A stretch of DNA of 64,000 nucleotides, taken from contig NZ_JAUCZG010000011.1 of assembly GCF_030373225.1 (NCBI RefSeq), positions 59,381 to 123,380 on the forward strand. The letters are read 5' to 3'. Position numbers and translations under genes: made by a program. Position 1 is the first letter of the stretch. The number at the start of each line of letters is the position of its first letter. Under the pieces are notes generated by a model. The model was given only the letters and a program-made list of their open reading frames with translations. It was not told the origin of the DNA and made no database searches. This document shows positions 9,489 to 17,292 of the stretch, piece after piece. This stretch comes from Hydrogenophaga sp. GTDB taxonomy: Bacteria; Pseudomonadota; Gammaproteobacteria; Burkholderiales; Burkholderiaceae_C.

Positions 9489-10307
9489 ATGTTCATGAAT
9501 ACAGTCCTTCTCCCCCACGCCGTTGTGCCCGAGACCCACCTCGCCGCCGTGCCGGCCCTGCCGCTGCCGCACGGCATCGAGGTGTCGTGGGCGCGTCACC
9601 AGAGCGAGGTGCGCGAGGCGCAAAAACTCCGGTTCGACGTGTTCGCCCTCGAGATGGGTGCGCGCCTGCCCAACGCGGTGCCCGGGCACGACGTCGACCT
9701 GTTCGACGATTTCTGCGAGCACCTGCTGGTGCGCGACAAAGCCACCCGGCAGGTGATCGGCACCTACCGGGTGCTCACCCCGGCCCAGGCCCGGCGCGTG
9801 GGCAGCACCTACAGCGACACCGAATTCGACCTCACCCGGCTGCGTGCGGTGCGCGAGCGCATGGTGGAGCTGGGGCGCAGCTGCGTGCACCGCGACCACC
9901 GGCACGGCGGCGTGATCATGGCGCTGTGGGGTGCCCTGGCCGGCTTCATGGTGCGCAACCGGCTCGACACCATGATCGGCTGCGCCAGCATCCCGATGCA
10001 GCACGAGGGCCCGCACGGCATGGTCGGCGGCGGGCACGCAGCGGCCAGCATCTGGCGCCAGGTCAAGGACAGGCACCTGGCACCGATCGACTTTCATGTG
10101 CGCCCACGCCTGCCGCTGCCGATCGAACGGCTCGACGACACGCTCGATGTGGAGCCACCGGCGCTGATCAAGGGTTACTTGCGCCTGGGTGCCAAGGTGC
10201 TGGGCCCACCGGCCTGGGACCCGGATTTCAACGCCGCCGACCTGCCGATGCTCATGCGCATCAGCGAGCTGCCGGTGCGATACCGCAAACATTTTCTGGG
10301 GGCTTGA
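9489..10307 (+). CDS. olsB: OlsB-like GNAT N-acyltransferase (ornithine lipid synthesis)
   Basis: The 272-residue protein belongs to the PF13444 acyltransferases, whose member OlsB transfers a 3-hydroxyacyl chain from ACP to ornithine, the first step to phosphorus-free ornithine lipids. Visible blocks are VREAQKLRFDVFALEMGA near residue 40, DLFDDFCEHLLVRD near 65, VIGTYRVL near 85, and EFDLTRL...ELGRSCVH near 120. Related proteins are sometimes annotated as hemolysin-like. The partner O-acyltransferase OlsA is not in the window. Start at 9489 (MFMN) or 9495; neither has a clear ribosome site, and further upstream extension looks non-coding. It is coupled to the next gene by TGATG. Confidence 0.8.
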   Translation: MFMNTVLLPHAVVPETHLAAVPALPLPHGIEVSWARHQSEVREAQKLRFDVFALEMGARLPNAVPGHDVDLFDDFCEHLLVRDKATRQVIGTYRVLTPAQARRVGSTYSDTEFDLTRLRAVRERMVELGRSCVHRDHRHGGVIMALWGALAGFMVRNRLDTMIGCASIPMQHEGPHGMVGGGHAAASIWRQVKDRHLAPIDFHVRPRLPLPIERLDDTLDVEPPALIKGYLRLGAKVLGPPAWDPDFNAADLPMLMRISELPVRYRKHFLGA

Positions 10308-11266
10308 TGCGAACAGCCCTCGACGTTCCGGGTGGCTGGGCTCTGAAGAGCGGCCTGCCGCCCGGATTCACCCAAGGCGGTGCGTGGAACCCGGAGAGCG
10401 GGGGCGACGATGCCACCCAGGACCCCAGCGAACGTGCCCGTTTTCGGGCCGTTTTCATTTCCGACCTGCACCTGGGCACTGCCGGCTGCCAGGCCCGGCC
10501 CTTGCTCGATTTCCTCAAGGAATACCCAAGCCAGACGCTGTACCTGGTGGGCGACATCATCGATGGCTGGCAACTGCGCCGCAAATGGTATTGGCCGCAA
10601 GCGCACAACGATGTGATCCAGAAACTGCTGCGCCGCTCGCGCAAGGGTTGCCGCGTGGTGTTCGTGCCGGGCAACCACGACGAGTTCGCACGCCAGTTCG
10701 ACGGCCACAACTTCGGTGGCATCGAAGTGGCCAACGAGGCCGTTCACACCACCGCCGACGGCCGCCAGCTGTGGGTGGTGCACGGGGACTATTTCGATGG
10801 TGTGATCCAGTGCGCCAAATGGCTCGCCTACCTGGGCGACAACGCCTACGAGTTCACCCTCAAGCTCAATCGCCACCTCAACTCGCTGCGGGCCCGCCTG
10901 GGGCTGCCCTACTGGTCGCTCTCGCAATACCTCAAGCACAAGGTCAAGAGCGCGCTGAACTACGTGACCGACTTCGAACGCGCGGTGGCCGCCGAAGCGC
11001 GCTCGCGCGGTTACCAGGGCGTGGTCTGCGGGCACATCCACCGTCCCGAAATGCGCACCATCGACGGCACGCTGTACTGCAACGATGGTGACTGGGTGGA
11101 GAGCCTGTCCGCGCTGGTCGAGCACATGGACGGACGACTGGAGCTGGTCCACTGGACTCCACGGGCCGCGGCACAAGGCGCACAGAAGGGAGACACACAT
11201 GAAGATTCTGATCGTGACGGACGCCTGGCAACCCCAGGCGAATTCGGTCGCCACCACACTGGCTGA
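10307..11266 (+). CDS. plcP: PlcP-like metallophosphoesterase (lipid remodelling phospholipase C or LpxH-type)
   Basis: This 319-residue calcineurin-like phosphoesterase shows all metal ligands in order: SDLHLG, GDIIDGW, GNHD, HGDYFDG and GHIHRP. The segment between them (WYWPQAHNDVIQKLLRRSRKG) and the C-terminal NDGDWVESLSALVEH resemble PlcP of rhizobia and marine bacteria. PlcP cleaves phospholipids to diacylglycerol in phosphate-starved cells. The same superfamily holds UDP-2,3-diacylglucosamine hydrolase LpxH, so the substrate is inferred. The neighbours decide it: OlsB before and an Agt-like glycosyltransferase after. Its ATG overlaps the olsB stop and has a strong GGGGG-type site. The 3' end runs 68 bases into the next gene in another frame. 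Confidence 0.8.
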   Translation: MRTALDVPGGWALKSGLPPGFTQGGAWNPESGGDDATQDPSERARFRAVFISDLHLGTAGCQARPLLDFLKEYPSQTLYLVGDIIDGWQLRRKWYWPQAHNDVIQKLLRRSRKGCRVVFVPGNHDEFARQFDGHNFGGIEVANEAVHTTADGRQLWVVHGDYFDGVIQCAKWLAYLGDNAYEFTLKLNRHLNSLRARLGLPYWSLSQYLKHKVKSALNYVTDFERAVAAEARSRGYQGVVCGHIHRPEMRTIDGTLYCNDGDWVESLSALVEHMDGRLELVHWTPRAAAQGAQKGDTHEDSDRDGRLATPGEFGRHHTG

Positions 11267-12311
11267 ACTGGTCCGCCAGTTGCAGATCAGCGGGCACGAG
11301 GTGGTGGTGATCCAGCCCGGGCAGTTCCGCACCCGTCCTGGCCCGGGATTTCCGAACATCGAGATGGCCTGGTTTCCAGGTGCACGGCTGCGAGAACTCA
11401 TGGATGCGGCCGACGCCGATGCGATCCACATCGCCACCGAAGGACCGCTGGGCTGGGCTGCCCGGCGCCATTGCCTGCGTCGCCGCTGGCCGTTCACCAC
11501 CGCGTTTCACACCAAGTTCCCCGAGATCCTCAAAGGTGCGTTCGGTCTTCCACTGGCCTGGGGTTATGCCTGGCTGCGCTGGTTTCACAGCCCCTCCAGC
11601 GGTGTGATGGCGCCGAGCCAGGGCGTGCTCGACATGCTGGCATCGCGCGGGTTTCGCCACCTGCGCCTGTGGACACACGGCGTGGACACGCGGCTGTTTG
11701 CGCTGGCCGGCAGCAGCGGGCCCAGCGCGCCGCTGGGCCCGCTGGCGCACCCGGTCAGCCTGTACGTGGGCCGCATCTCGCGCGAGAAGAACATCGAGGC
11801 CTTTCTGGCGCTCGATGTGCCCGGCAGCAAGATCGTCTGTGGTGTCGGGCCACTGGCCTCCAGCCTGCGGGCGCGCCATCCCAACGTGCACTGGCTGGGC
11901 GTGCTGCCGCGGCACGAACTGGCGCAGGTGTACGCCAGCGCCGATGTGTTCGTCTTTCCGGCCCGCGGCGAAACCTTTGGCCGCACCATGCTGGAGGCCA
12001 TGGCCAGCGGGGTGCCCGTGGCCGCCTACCCGGTCGACGGACCGATGCAGGTGCTGGGCAACAGCCGCGCGGGCGCCATGCGCGAGAACCTGCGCGAGGC
12101 CTGGCACGAGGCGCTCAAGCTGCAGCGCCACGAAGTGCGGGACCGCGCCCTGCAGTTCGGCTGGGGCAAGGCCAGTGCGCTGTTTTTGTCCCACCTCGTG
12201 GTGCTGCCGCGCCACCGCCGCCAGCGACAGCGCACCGGCCTGTCGGTGTTGGGGCACGAGGCCGAGACCCTCGCGAAACTGTCACACAAACGTCATCCTC
12301 TCGTTGAATAA
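11199..12311 (+). CDS. agt: Agt-like glycosyltransferase family 1 (GT4) protein
   Basis: A 370-residue GT-B glycosyltransferase. The N-terminal MKILIVTDAWQPQANSVATT and the C-terminal donor site with VFVFPARGETFGRTMLEAMA are typical of GT4 enzymes, with YVGRISREKN opening the second domain. Agt enzymes of this type glycosylate the diacylglycerol released by PlcP, making glycolipids that replace phospholipids. The acceptor and sugar cannot be read here; a mannosyltransferase role is the alternative. The start has an excellent AAGGGAG site at 11187-11193, supporting a real overlap with the end of plcP. The gene's 3' end carries the pho box of ppk1. Confidence 0.82.
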   Translation: MKILIVTDAWQPQANSVATTLAELVRQLQISGHEVVVIQPGQFRTRPGPGFPNIEMAWFPGARLRELMDAADADAIHIATEGPLGWAARRHCLRRRWPFTTAFHTKFPEILKGAFGLPLAWGYAWLRWFHSPSSGVMAPSQGVLDMLASRGFRHLRLWTHGVDTRLFALAGSSGPSAPLGPLAHPVSLYVGRISREKNIEAFLALDVPGSKIVCGVGPLASSLRARHPNVHWLGVLPRHELAQVYASADVFVFPARGETFGRTMLEAMASGVPVAAYPVDGPMQVLGNSRAGAMRENLREAWHEALKLQRHEVRDRALQFGWGKASALFLSHLVVLPRHRRQRQRTGLSVLGHEAETLAKLSHKRHPLVE

Positions 12312-12312
12312 T
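12279..12312 (+). promoter_or_regulatory. PhoB box and -10 of ppk1, inside the 3' end of agt
   Basis: CTGTCAC at 12279 and CGTCAT at 12291 place TGTCAC and CGTCAT half-sites exactly 11 bases apart with an A-rich gap, matching the pho box pattern. A GAATAAT sequence about 10 bases further (12306-12312) could be the -10. The site lies 80-110 bases before the ppk1 ATG, so ppk1 is likely PhoB-activated independently of the lipid operon. Confidence 0.65.
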
Positions 12313-12391
12313 CGTCACAGTGCGTGCGGGGGCGACCGCGCACGTGGCGCCAGCCGGCAGGGCGACGCATCCGTCGACAACAAGATCAGAC

Positions 12392-14470
12392 ATGAGCGGC
12401 AACAACTCCAACAGCAAGTTTCCTTTCCTCGATCGCGACCACAGCATCCTGGCCTTCAACGAACGCGTCCTGGACTGGGCGCGTCGCCCCGATGTTCCGC
12501 TGCTCGAGCGCCTTCGTTACCTCAGCATCGTCTCCAGCAACCTCGACGAGTTCTTCGAAGTCCGCGTGGCGCCCCACCTGACGGCGGCCCAGACCAACGA
12601 ACAGCGTGGCCTCTACACGGCGCAGTCGTTTGAACGGCTGACCGAGAAGATCCACACGCTGGTCGCCCAGCAGTACGCCATCTACAACGACGAACTGCTG
12701 CCGCTGCTGGAGAAAAAGGGCATCAAGCTCATCTCGCACGGCGAGCGCAACCCGCGCCAGCGGCGCTGGGTGAAGGAATTCTTCGTCAATGAAGTGCAAC
12801 CCCTGCTGATGCCGGTGGGGCTTGATCCGGCGCATCCGTTCCCGCAGGTGGCCAACAAGTCGCTCAATTTCATCGTGCGCCTGGCGGGCAAGGACGCCTT
12901 CGGGCGCGAGAACGAAATCGCCATCGTCAAGGTGCCGCGCATCCTGCCGCGCTTCTTCCGCATGCCGCCCATCAAGGGCTCCAGGCAGACCCACTTCGTC
13001 TCCATCTCCAGCCTGATCCGCTCGCACCTTGGCGACCTGTTCCCGGGCCGCCAGGTCACCGAGTTCTCGCAGTTCCGCGTCACGCGACATTCCGATCTGG
13101 CGGTGGACGAAGAGGAAGTGAAAAACCTGCGCACCGCACTGCGCAAGGGCCTGCAGCAGCGCCATTACGGCCAGGCCCTGCGCCTGGAGGTGTCGGCTGG
13201 TTGCTCCGAATTCCTGTCCCACTTTCTGCTGGAGCAGTTCGCACTGCCGCCCCAGGCGCTGTACCGCGTGGCGGGGCCGGTGAACCTGGTGCGGCTGAAC
13301 CAGCTGATCGACAAGGTGGAGGCACCGGCGCTGCGCTTCGAGTCCTACAACGGGGGCTGGCCGATTCAGCTCACCCCCGGGCAGTCGTATTTCGAGCGGC
13401 TGCAACAGGGCGATGTGCTGATCCACCAGCCTTACGAGAGCTTCGACGCCGTGCTGGCCTTCTTGCGCGAGGCGGTGGAAGACCCCGATGTGCTCGCCAT
13501 CAAGCAGACCATCTACCGCACCGGCGCCAAGTCGGAGCTGATGAACCTGCTGCGCGAAGCGGTGCGCCGCGGCAAGGAAGTCACTGCCGTGGTGGAGCTC
13601 AAGGCGCGCTTCGACGAAGAGGCCAACATCAACTATGCCGAGCGGCTGGAGTCGGTGGGCGCCCAGGTGGTCTACGGCGTGGTGGGTCTCAAGACCCACG
13701 CCAAGATGCTGCTGATCACCCGTCGCGAAGCCAGCGGCCTCAAGCGTTACGCACACCTGTCGACCGGCAACTACAACCCCGGCACCGCGCGGCTCTACAC
13801 CGACATCAGTTACCTCACGGCCGACGACGCGCTGACCGCCGACCTCGAGCAGATCTTCCTGCACCTGGCCAGCCAGAACCGCCTGCCCAAGCTCAACAAG
13901 GCGCTGATCGCGCCCTTCCACCTGCACAAGGCCATGCTCGACAAGCTCGAGGCGGCCGGTGCGGCCGCCAAGGCGGGGCAGGATGCCCGTGTGATCGTGA
14001 AGATGAACGCGCTGACCGACGAGCAGCTGGCCCGTGCACTGGCCACCGCCTCGCAGCAGGGCGTGAAGATCGACCTCATCATCCGCGGCGCCTGCATCCT
14101 GCCCGCGCAGGTGCCGGGGTTCACCGACAACGTGCGGGTGCGCTCGGTGATCGGGCGGCTGCTGGAGCATTCCCGGGTGTTCTATTTCCGCATCGGCGAC
14201 GTCGAAGAGCTCTGGCTGTCGAGCGCCGACTGGATGAACCGCAACATGCTGCGCCGCATCGAGCTGGCCTGGCCAGTGACCGACAGCGCGCTGCGCCACC
14301 GGGTCATTGACGAGTGCCTGTCGGCCTACCTGCACGACACCAAGGACGCCTGGCTGCTCCAGCCCGACGGCCGCTACCTGCCGGCGAACATCACCGGCAG
14401 CGGCAAGACCCGCACCGTGATGCATTCGGCGCAGGCCAGTCTGATGACGCGTTACGGCAGCAAGGGATAG
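12392..14470 (+). CDS. ppk1: Polyphosphate kinase 1
   Basis: PPK1 reversibly polymerises the gamma phosphate of ATP into inorganic polyphosphate. The 692-residue protein has the N-terminal LDRDHSILAFNERVLDWA segment, SSNLDEFFEVRV, and the two phospholipase D-like catalytic domains. The autophosphorylated histidine is His436 in LKTHAKML, and the second conserved histidine is His593 in LEHSRVFYF. Length matches the family. I chose the ATG giving MSGNNSNSKFPFLD; upstream in-frame codons look non-coding. It is paired with sixA directly downstream and with ppx nearby, which degrades the polymer. PhoB control is supported by the upstream box. Confidence 0.97.
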   Translation: MSGNNSNSKFPFLDRDHSILAFNERVLDWARRPDVPLLERLRYLSIVSSNLDEFFEVRVAPHLTAAQTNEQRGLYTAQSFERLTEKIHTLVAQQYAIYNDELLPLLEKKGIKLISHGERNPRQRRWVKEFFVNEVQPLLMPVGLDPAHPFPQVANKSLNFIVRLAGKDAFGRENEIAIVKVPRILPRFFRMPPIKGSRQTHFVSISSLIRSHLGDLFPGRQVTEFSQFRVTRHSDLAVDEEEVKNLRTALRKGLQQRHYGQALRLEVSAGCSEFLSHFLLEQFALPPQALYRVAGPVNLVRLNQLIDKVEAPALRFESYNGGWPIQLTPGQSYFERLQQGDVLIHQPYESFDAVLAFLREAVEDPDVLAIKQTIYRTGAKSELMNLLREAVRRGKEVTAVVELKARFDEEANINYAERLESVGAQVVYGVVGLKTHAKMLLITRREASGLKRYAHLSTGNYNPGTARLYTDISYLTADDALTADLEQIFLHLASQNRLPKLNKALIAPFHLHKAMLDKLEAAGAAAKAGQDARVIVKMNALTDEQLARALATASQQGVKIDLIIRGACILPAQVPGFTDNVRVRSVIGRLLEHSRVFYFRIGDVEELWLSSADWMNRNMLRRIELAWPVTDSALRHRVIDECLSAYLHDTKDAWLLQPDGRYLPANITGSGKTRTVMHSAQASLMTRYGSKG

Positions 14471-14487
14471 CGATGGAAGGCCGCACC

Positions 14488-14970
14488 ATGGACCTGATTC
14501 TCTGGCGGCACGCCGAGGCCCATGAACACCCCGATCTGCTGACCGGGTTGCCCGGCGACGCGAAAGACCTGGCACGGCGCCTCACCCCGCGCGGCGAGAA
14601 ACAGGCCGCGCGCATGGCCGCCTGGCTCGACCGCCAGTTGCCCGACGCGGCCCGCATCTGGAGCAGTCCGGCCGCGCGCTGCGAACAGACGGCGCTGGCG
14701 CTCGGACGCAAGTTCAAGATGCGCGAGGAACTGCTGCCCGAAGGCGATCCGCTGGCCTTGCTGGAGCTGGTGCAGTGGCCGCACGGCAAATCGCCGGTGG
14801 TGGTGGTGGGTCATCAGCCCACCCTGGGACGGGTGATCGCCCGCCTGCTCAACCTCGCCGAGGACGACTGTTCGGTGAAAAAGGGGGCCCTGTGGTGGCT
14901 GAGGCACCGCGAGCGCAGCCACGGCAACCAGACCGTGGTGGTCACGGTTCAGACCCCTGAGCTGATCTGA
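14488..14970 (+). CDS. sixA: Phosphohistidine phosphatase SixA
   Basis: This 160-residue histidine phosphatase has the catalytic RHG-like motif in MDLILWRHAEAHE (His8) and the second histidine in VVVVGHQPTLGRV. SixA dephosphorylates phosphohistidine on signalling or phosphotransfer proteins; in Burkholderiales it commonly sits beside ppk1, where its target is not established. An upstream ATG at 14473 is also in frame. The start at 14488 is preferred because GGAAGG lies seven bases upstream and it gives the usual family N-terminus. It begins only about 17 bases after the ppk1 stop, so cotranscription is expected. Confidence 0.88.
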   Translation: MDLILWRHAEAHEHPDLLTGLPGDAKDLARRLTPRGEKQAARMAAWLDRQLPDAARIWSSPAARCEQTALALGRKFKMREELLPEGDPLALLELVQWPHGKSPVVVVGHQPTLGRVIARLLNLAEDDCSVKKGALWWLRHRERSHGNQTVVVTVQTPELI

Positions 14971-15004
14971 GCGGAGCGCCGTGGCCCGGCGCTCCCGCCA
15001 GGAC

Positions 15005-15439
15005 TCAGCCGGCCGCGACCTTTTTCGCCGGCGCGGCCTTTTTGGCCGCCGGCTTGACCGCGACCTTGGTGGCCGCGACCTTCACGACCTGTTTGGCAAC
15101 CGGCTTGGCCGCCGCCTTGGCGGGCGCTTTCACCGCTGCCTTGGCCGCAGGCTTGACCGTGGCCTTCTTCGCCGCTGCGGGCTTCTGATCGGTGCCCGTG
15201 GGGCGTCCGGTCTTGAGCGTGGGAACGGCGCCCAGCGCTGCCTTGTAGGCGGCGTCGCTCAGTCCCTGCAGCGCCATCAACCCTGCACGCAACAGTTCGC
15301 TTTTCTTCACGCTGGTGCCCAGGGCAATGGCGCGCGTCTTGAGCGTTTCAATGGCGGCGAACTCCGTCTTCGGAATGGTGAAACTGTCGCGCACGAGCTT
15401 GGGCTTCTTGGGGCTGACTTTGCTGTTCTGGCTGGTCAT
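15005..15439 (-). CDS. Ribbon-helix-helix-like protein with histone H1-like Lys/Ala tail
   Basis: The 144-residue protein has two parts. Residues 15-65 (SFTIPKTEFAAIETLK, then VKKSELLRAGLMAL) look like a ribbon-helix-helix DNA-binding domain. Residues 85-144 are a repetitive tail of Lys, Ala, Pro and Val in AAKKA/PAKKA-type units, like bacterial histone H1-like and AlgP-like tails. It is probably a nucleoid or regulatory DNA-binding protein; no specific function is known to me. It lies between sixA and ppx in opposite orientation to sixA. A GGAG ribosome site precedes its ATG, and an AT-rich palindrome lies just upstream, suggesting autoregulation. Confidence 0.75.
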   Translation of the reverse strand: MTSQNSKVSPKKPKLVRDSFTIPKTEFAAIETLKTRAIALGTSVKKSELLRAGLMALQGLSDAAYKAALGAVPTLKTGRPTGTDQKPAAAKKATVKPAAKAAVKAPAKAAAKPVAKQVVKVAATKVAVKPAAKKAAPAKKVAAG

Positions 15440-15472
15440 GGGTGACTCCGTAAGTGATTGAAACGGAGCGCA

Positions 15473-15498
15473 GTATAAACCGTATAAATCGTTTATAT
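15473..15498 (-). promoter_or_regulatory. AT-rich palindrome/direct repeats upstream of the H1-like gene
   Basis: TATAAA-TCG-TTTATA at 15483-15497 is a perfect 6-bp inverted repeat. Overlapping direct repeats GTATAAACC and GTATAAATC start at 15473 and 15482. It stands out as an A+T-rich island in a GC-rich window and lies 34-59 bases before the minus-strand start, where promoter elements belong. A TATACT on the minus strand (15477-15472) could be a -10. RHH proteins usually bind short tandem or inverted sites like this. Confidence 0.5.
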
Positions 15499-15591
15499 GA
15501 TTGTGACGGTGTCATGACGGCAAAAAAACCGCTTGCGAGGCAATGGTTTGCACCCCGGAACCGGCGCCGTGTCGCCGGCAGCGTGCTCACC

Positions 15592-17076
15592 TCACCGGAT
15601 GTCGGCGGTGAACTTCCAGGCCGATTTTTGCCAGGCCACCACCTCTTCACCGAGCAACCACGCGGACTGCGGGTAGCGCTTGGCCCAGCCCGGATTGGTC
15701 GCCAGCCGGAAGACGCCCGGCTTGTAGGCGAGCTTGACCGACTCGTGCTCGGGCATCTGCCGCGCATGGCACAGCAGCACGGCCAGGCGCAGGGCCATGA
15801 GCTGTTTGGCAAAGAGCTCGTCCTGCATCGCCGCTTCAAGCTTGCGCAGCTTGCCGCGTTGCCCCAGCACCAGCTGGCTCATGCGGTGCAACTCGGGCAG
15901 GGAAAAGCCGCGTGCATCCACGTTGTCCAGGATGTAGGCGCCGTGGTGGTGCGAGCGCTCATGCGAGATATGGGTGCCGATCTCGTGCAGCCGGGCCGCC
16001 CAGGCCAGTTTTTGCGAATAGCGCCCGTTTTGCGCATCCACCGCCGCAATCTGTGCAAACAGCGCCGTGCTCACCGTGCTCACCCTTTTGCCTTGGGCCT
16101 CGTCGGCGGAGAAACGGTGCGCCAGCCAGTTGACTGTGCGCTCGCGCACGTCGCCGCCGTCGCTGTCGCGGTCGATCAGGTCGTAGAGCGCGCCGTGGCG
16201 CAGCGCACCCTGGGCGGGCAGCATCTGTTCGATGCCGAACAGGTCGAAGATCGCACGCAGGACGCTCACGCCGCCGCCGATCACCGGGCGGCGGTCGTCT
16301 TTCAGGCCCTCCAGGCGCATCTGCTCGGCACTGCCCGACTTGATCATGCGATCGAGCAGCCAGTCCAGACCCGAGCGGGTGACCACACCCGAGGCCCAGC
16401 CGTTGGCTGCAAGCATGTCGGCCACCGCACTCACGGTGCCCGACGAGCCGTAGGCCACCGTCCAGCCGGCCGGCGGAAAGCGGTCCAGTGCATCCTCGAT
16501 CACGGCCTTGGCGGCCACCTCGGCCGTTTTGAAAGCGGCAGCACTGAACTGTCCACGCGGGAAGTAACGTGTTGACCAGGCCACGCTGCCCAGGTGGTAG
16601 GACTCCATGGCGCGGGCCGAATAACCCTGGCCCATGATCATCTCGGTGGAGCGCCCGCCGATGTCGACCACCAGGCGTTTTTCGTCGGAATGGGGCAGCA
16701 GGCGCGAGACCCCCTGGTAGATCAGCCGAGCCTCTTCATAGCCAGAAACCACATCGATCGGAAATCCCAGGATGGCCTGGGCCTGACGCACGAAATCGTC
16801 GCGGTTTCTTGCCTCGCGCAGCGTCTGGGTGGCCACGGCGCGCACCTGCTGGCGCTTGAAACCGTGCAAGCGCTCGGCAAACCGCGCCAGGCACTCCCAG
16901 CCACGCTCCATGGCCGCCTGGCTGAGGTTTTTTTCCTCGTCCAGCCCGTTGCCCTGGCGCACGGTTTCCTTGAGGTACTCGATGCGTTCGATGTGGCCCG
17001 AGTGGTAGCGGCCGATTTCCAGCCGAAAGCTGTTGGAGCCGAGGTCGATGGCGGCAAGTAAGGTACCGTTTTGCAT
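15592..17076 (-). CDS. ppx: Exopolyphosphatase
   Basis: Ppx removes terminal phosphates from polyphosphate and belongs to the Ppx/GppA ASKHA family. The N-terminal LLAAIDLGSNSFRLEIGR, the EEARLIYQGV segment and the VVDIGGRSTEMIMG phosphate-binding loop are diagnostic. An HD-like C-terminal region (ARLHEIGTHISHERSHHHGAYIL) follows, giving 494 residues, the length of full Ppx rather than short GppA forms. The chosen ATG gives MQNGTLLAAID; longer versions run into the divergent promoter region. It is divergent from pstS across a 216-base region containing pho-box half-sites, so phosphate control of both directions is possible. Confidence 0.95.
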   Translation of the reverse strand: MQNGTLLAAIDLGSNSFRLEIGRYHSGHIERIEYLKETVRQGNGLDEEKNLSQAAMERGWECLARFAERLHGFKRQQVRAVATQTLREARNRDDFVRQAQAILGFPIDVVSGYEEARLIYQGVSRLLPHSDEKRLVVDIGGRSTEMIMGQGYSARAMESYHLGSVAWSTRYFPRGQFSAAAFKTAEVAAKAVIEDALDRFPPAGWTVAYGSSGTVSAVADMLAANGWASGVVTRSGLDWLLDRMIKSGSAEQMRLEGLKDDRRPVIGGGVSVLRAIFDLFGIEQMLPAQGALRHGALYDLIDRDSDGGDVRERTVNWLAHRFSADEAQGKRVSTVSTALFAQIAAVDAQNGRYSQKLAWAARLHEIGTHISHERSHHHGAYILDNVDARGFSLPELHRMSQLVLGQRGKLRKLEAAMQDELFAKQLMALRLAVLLCHARQMPEHESVKLAYKPGVFRLATNPGWAKRYPQSAWLLGEEVVAWQKSAWKFTADIR

Positions 17077-17207
17077 GCGAAAGGGATGGGCGGACCAGGG
17101 AGGCCCCGGGAAAGGAACGGCAGGAGCAGGCGAGCCCGGATTGTGACGCATGCCCGGCCCGGTATCTGTGACTTGGCGGTTGAACGGACCCGGTTGCGCC
17201 CCGCTTT

Positions 17208-17256
17208 TGTGACATTCATCGGATGTCACAGTCTTGTCACATTGCCTGCCTAGACT
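17208..17256 (+). promoter_or_regulatory. pstS promoter with PhoB box
   Basis: Two TGTCAC half-sites at 17224-17229 and 17235-17240 are exactly 11 bases apart, a near-perfect pho box. TAGACT at 17251-17256 is placed where a PhoB-dependent -10 should be, with no -35. A third half-site on the opposite strand makes an 8-bp perfect inverted repeat, TGTGACAT (17208-17215) with ATGTCACA (17223-17230), pointing towards ppx. The pstS start follows 37 bases after the -10. Confidence 0.85.
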
Positions 17257-17292
17257 CGTCGGTGTTCCTTTTCCCAACCGCTAGGAGTCTCC

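Noticed and set aside
12386..14575. Long minus-strand frame opposite ppk1
   Set aside because: Shadow of ppk1 codon bias; no start signal or conserved motif.
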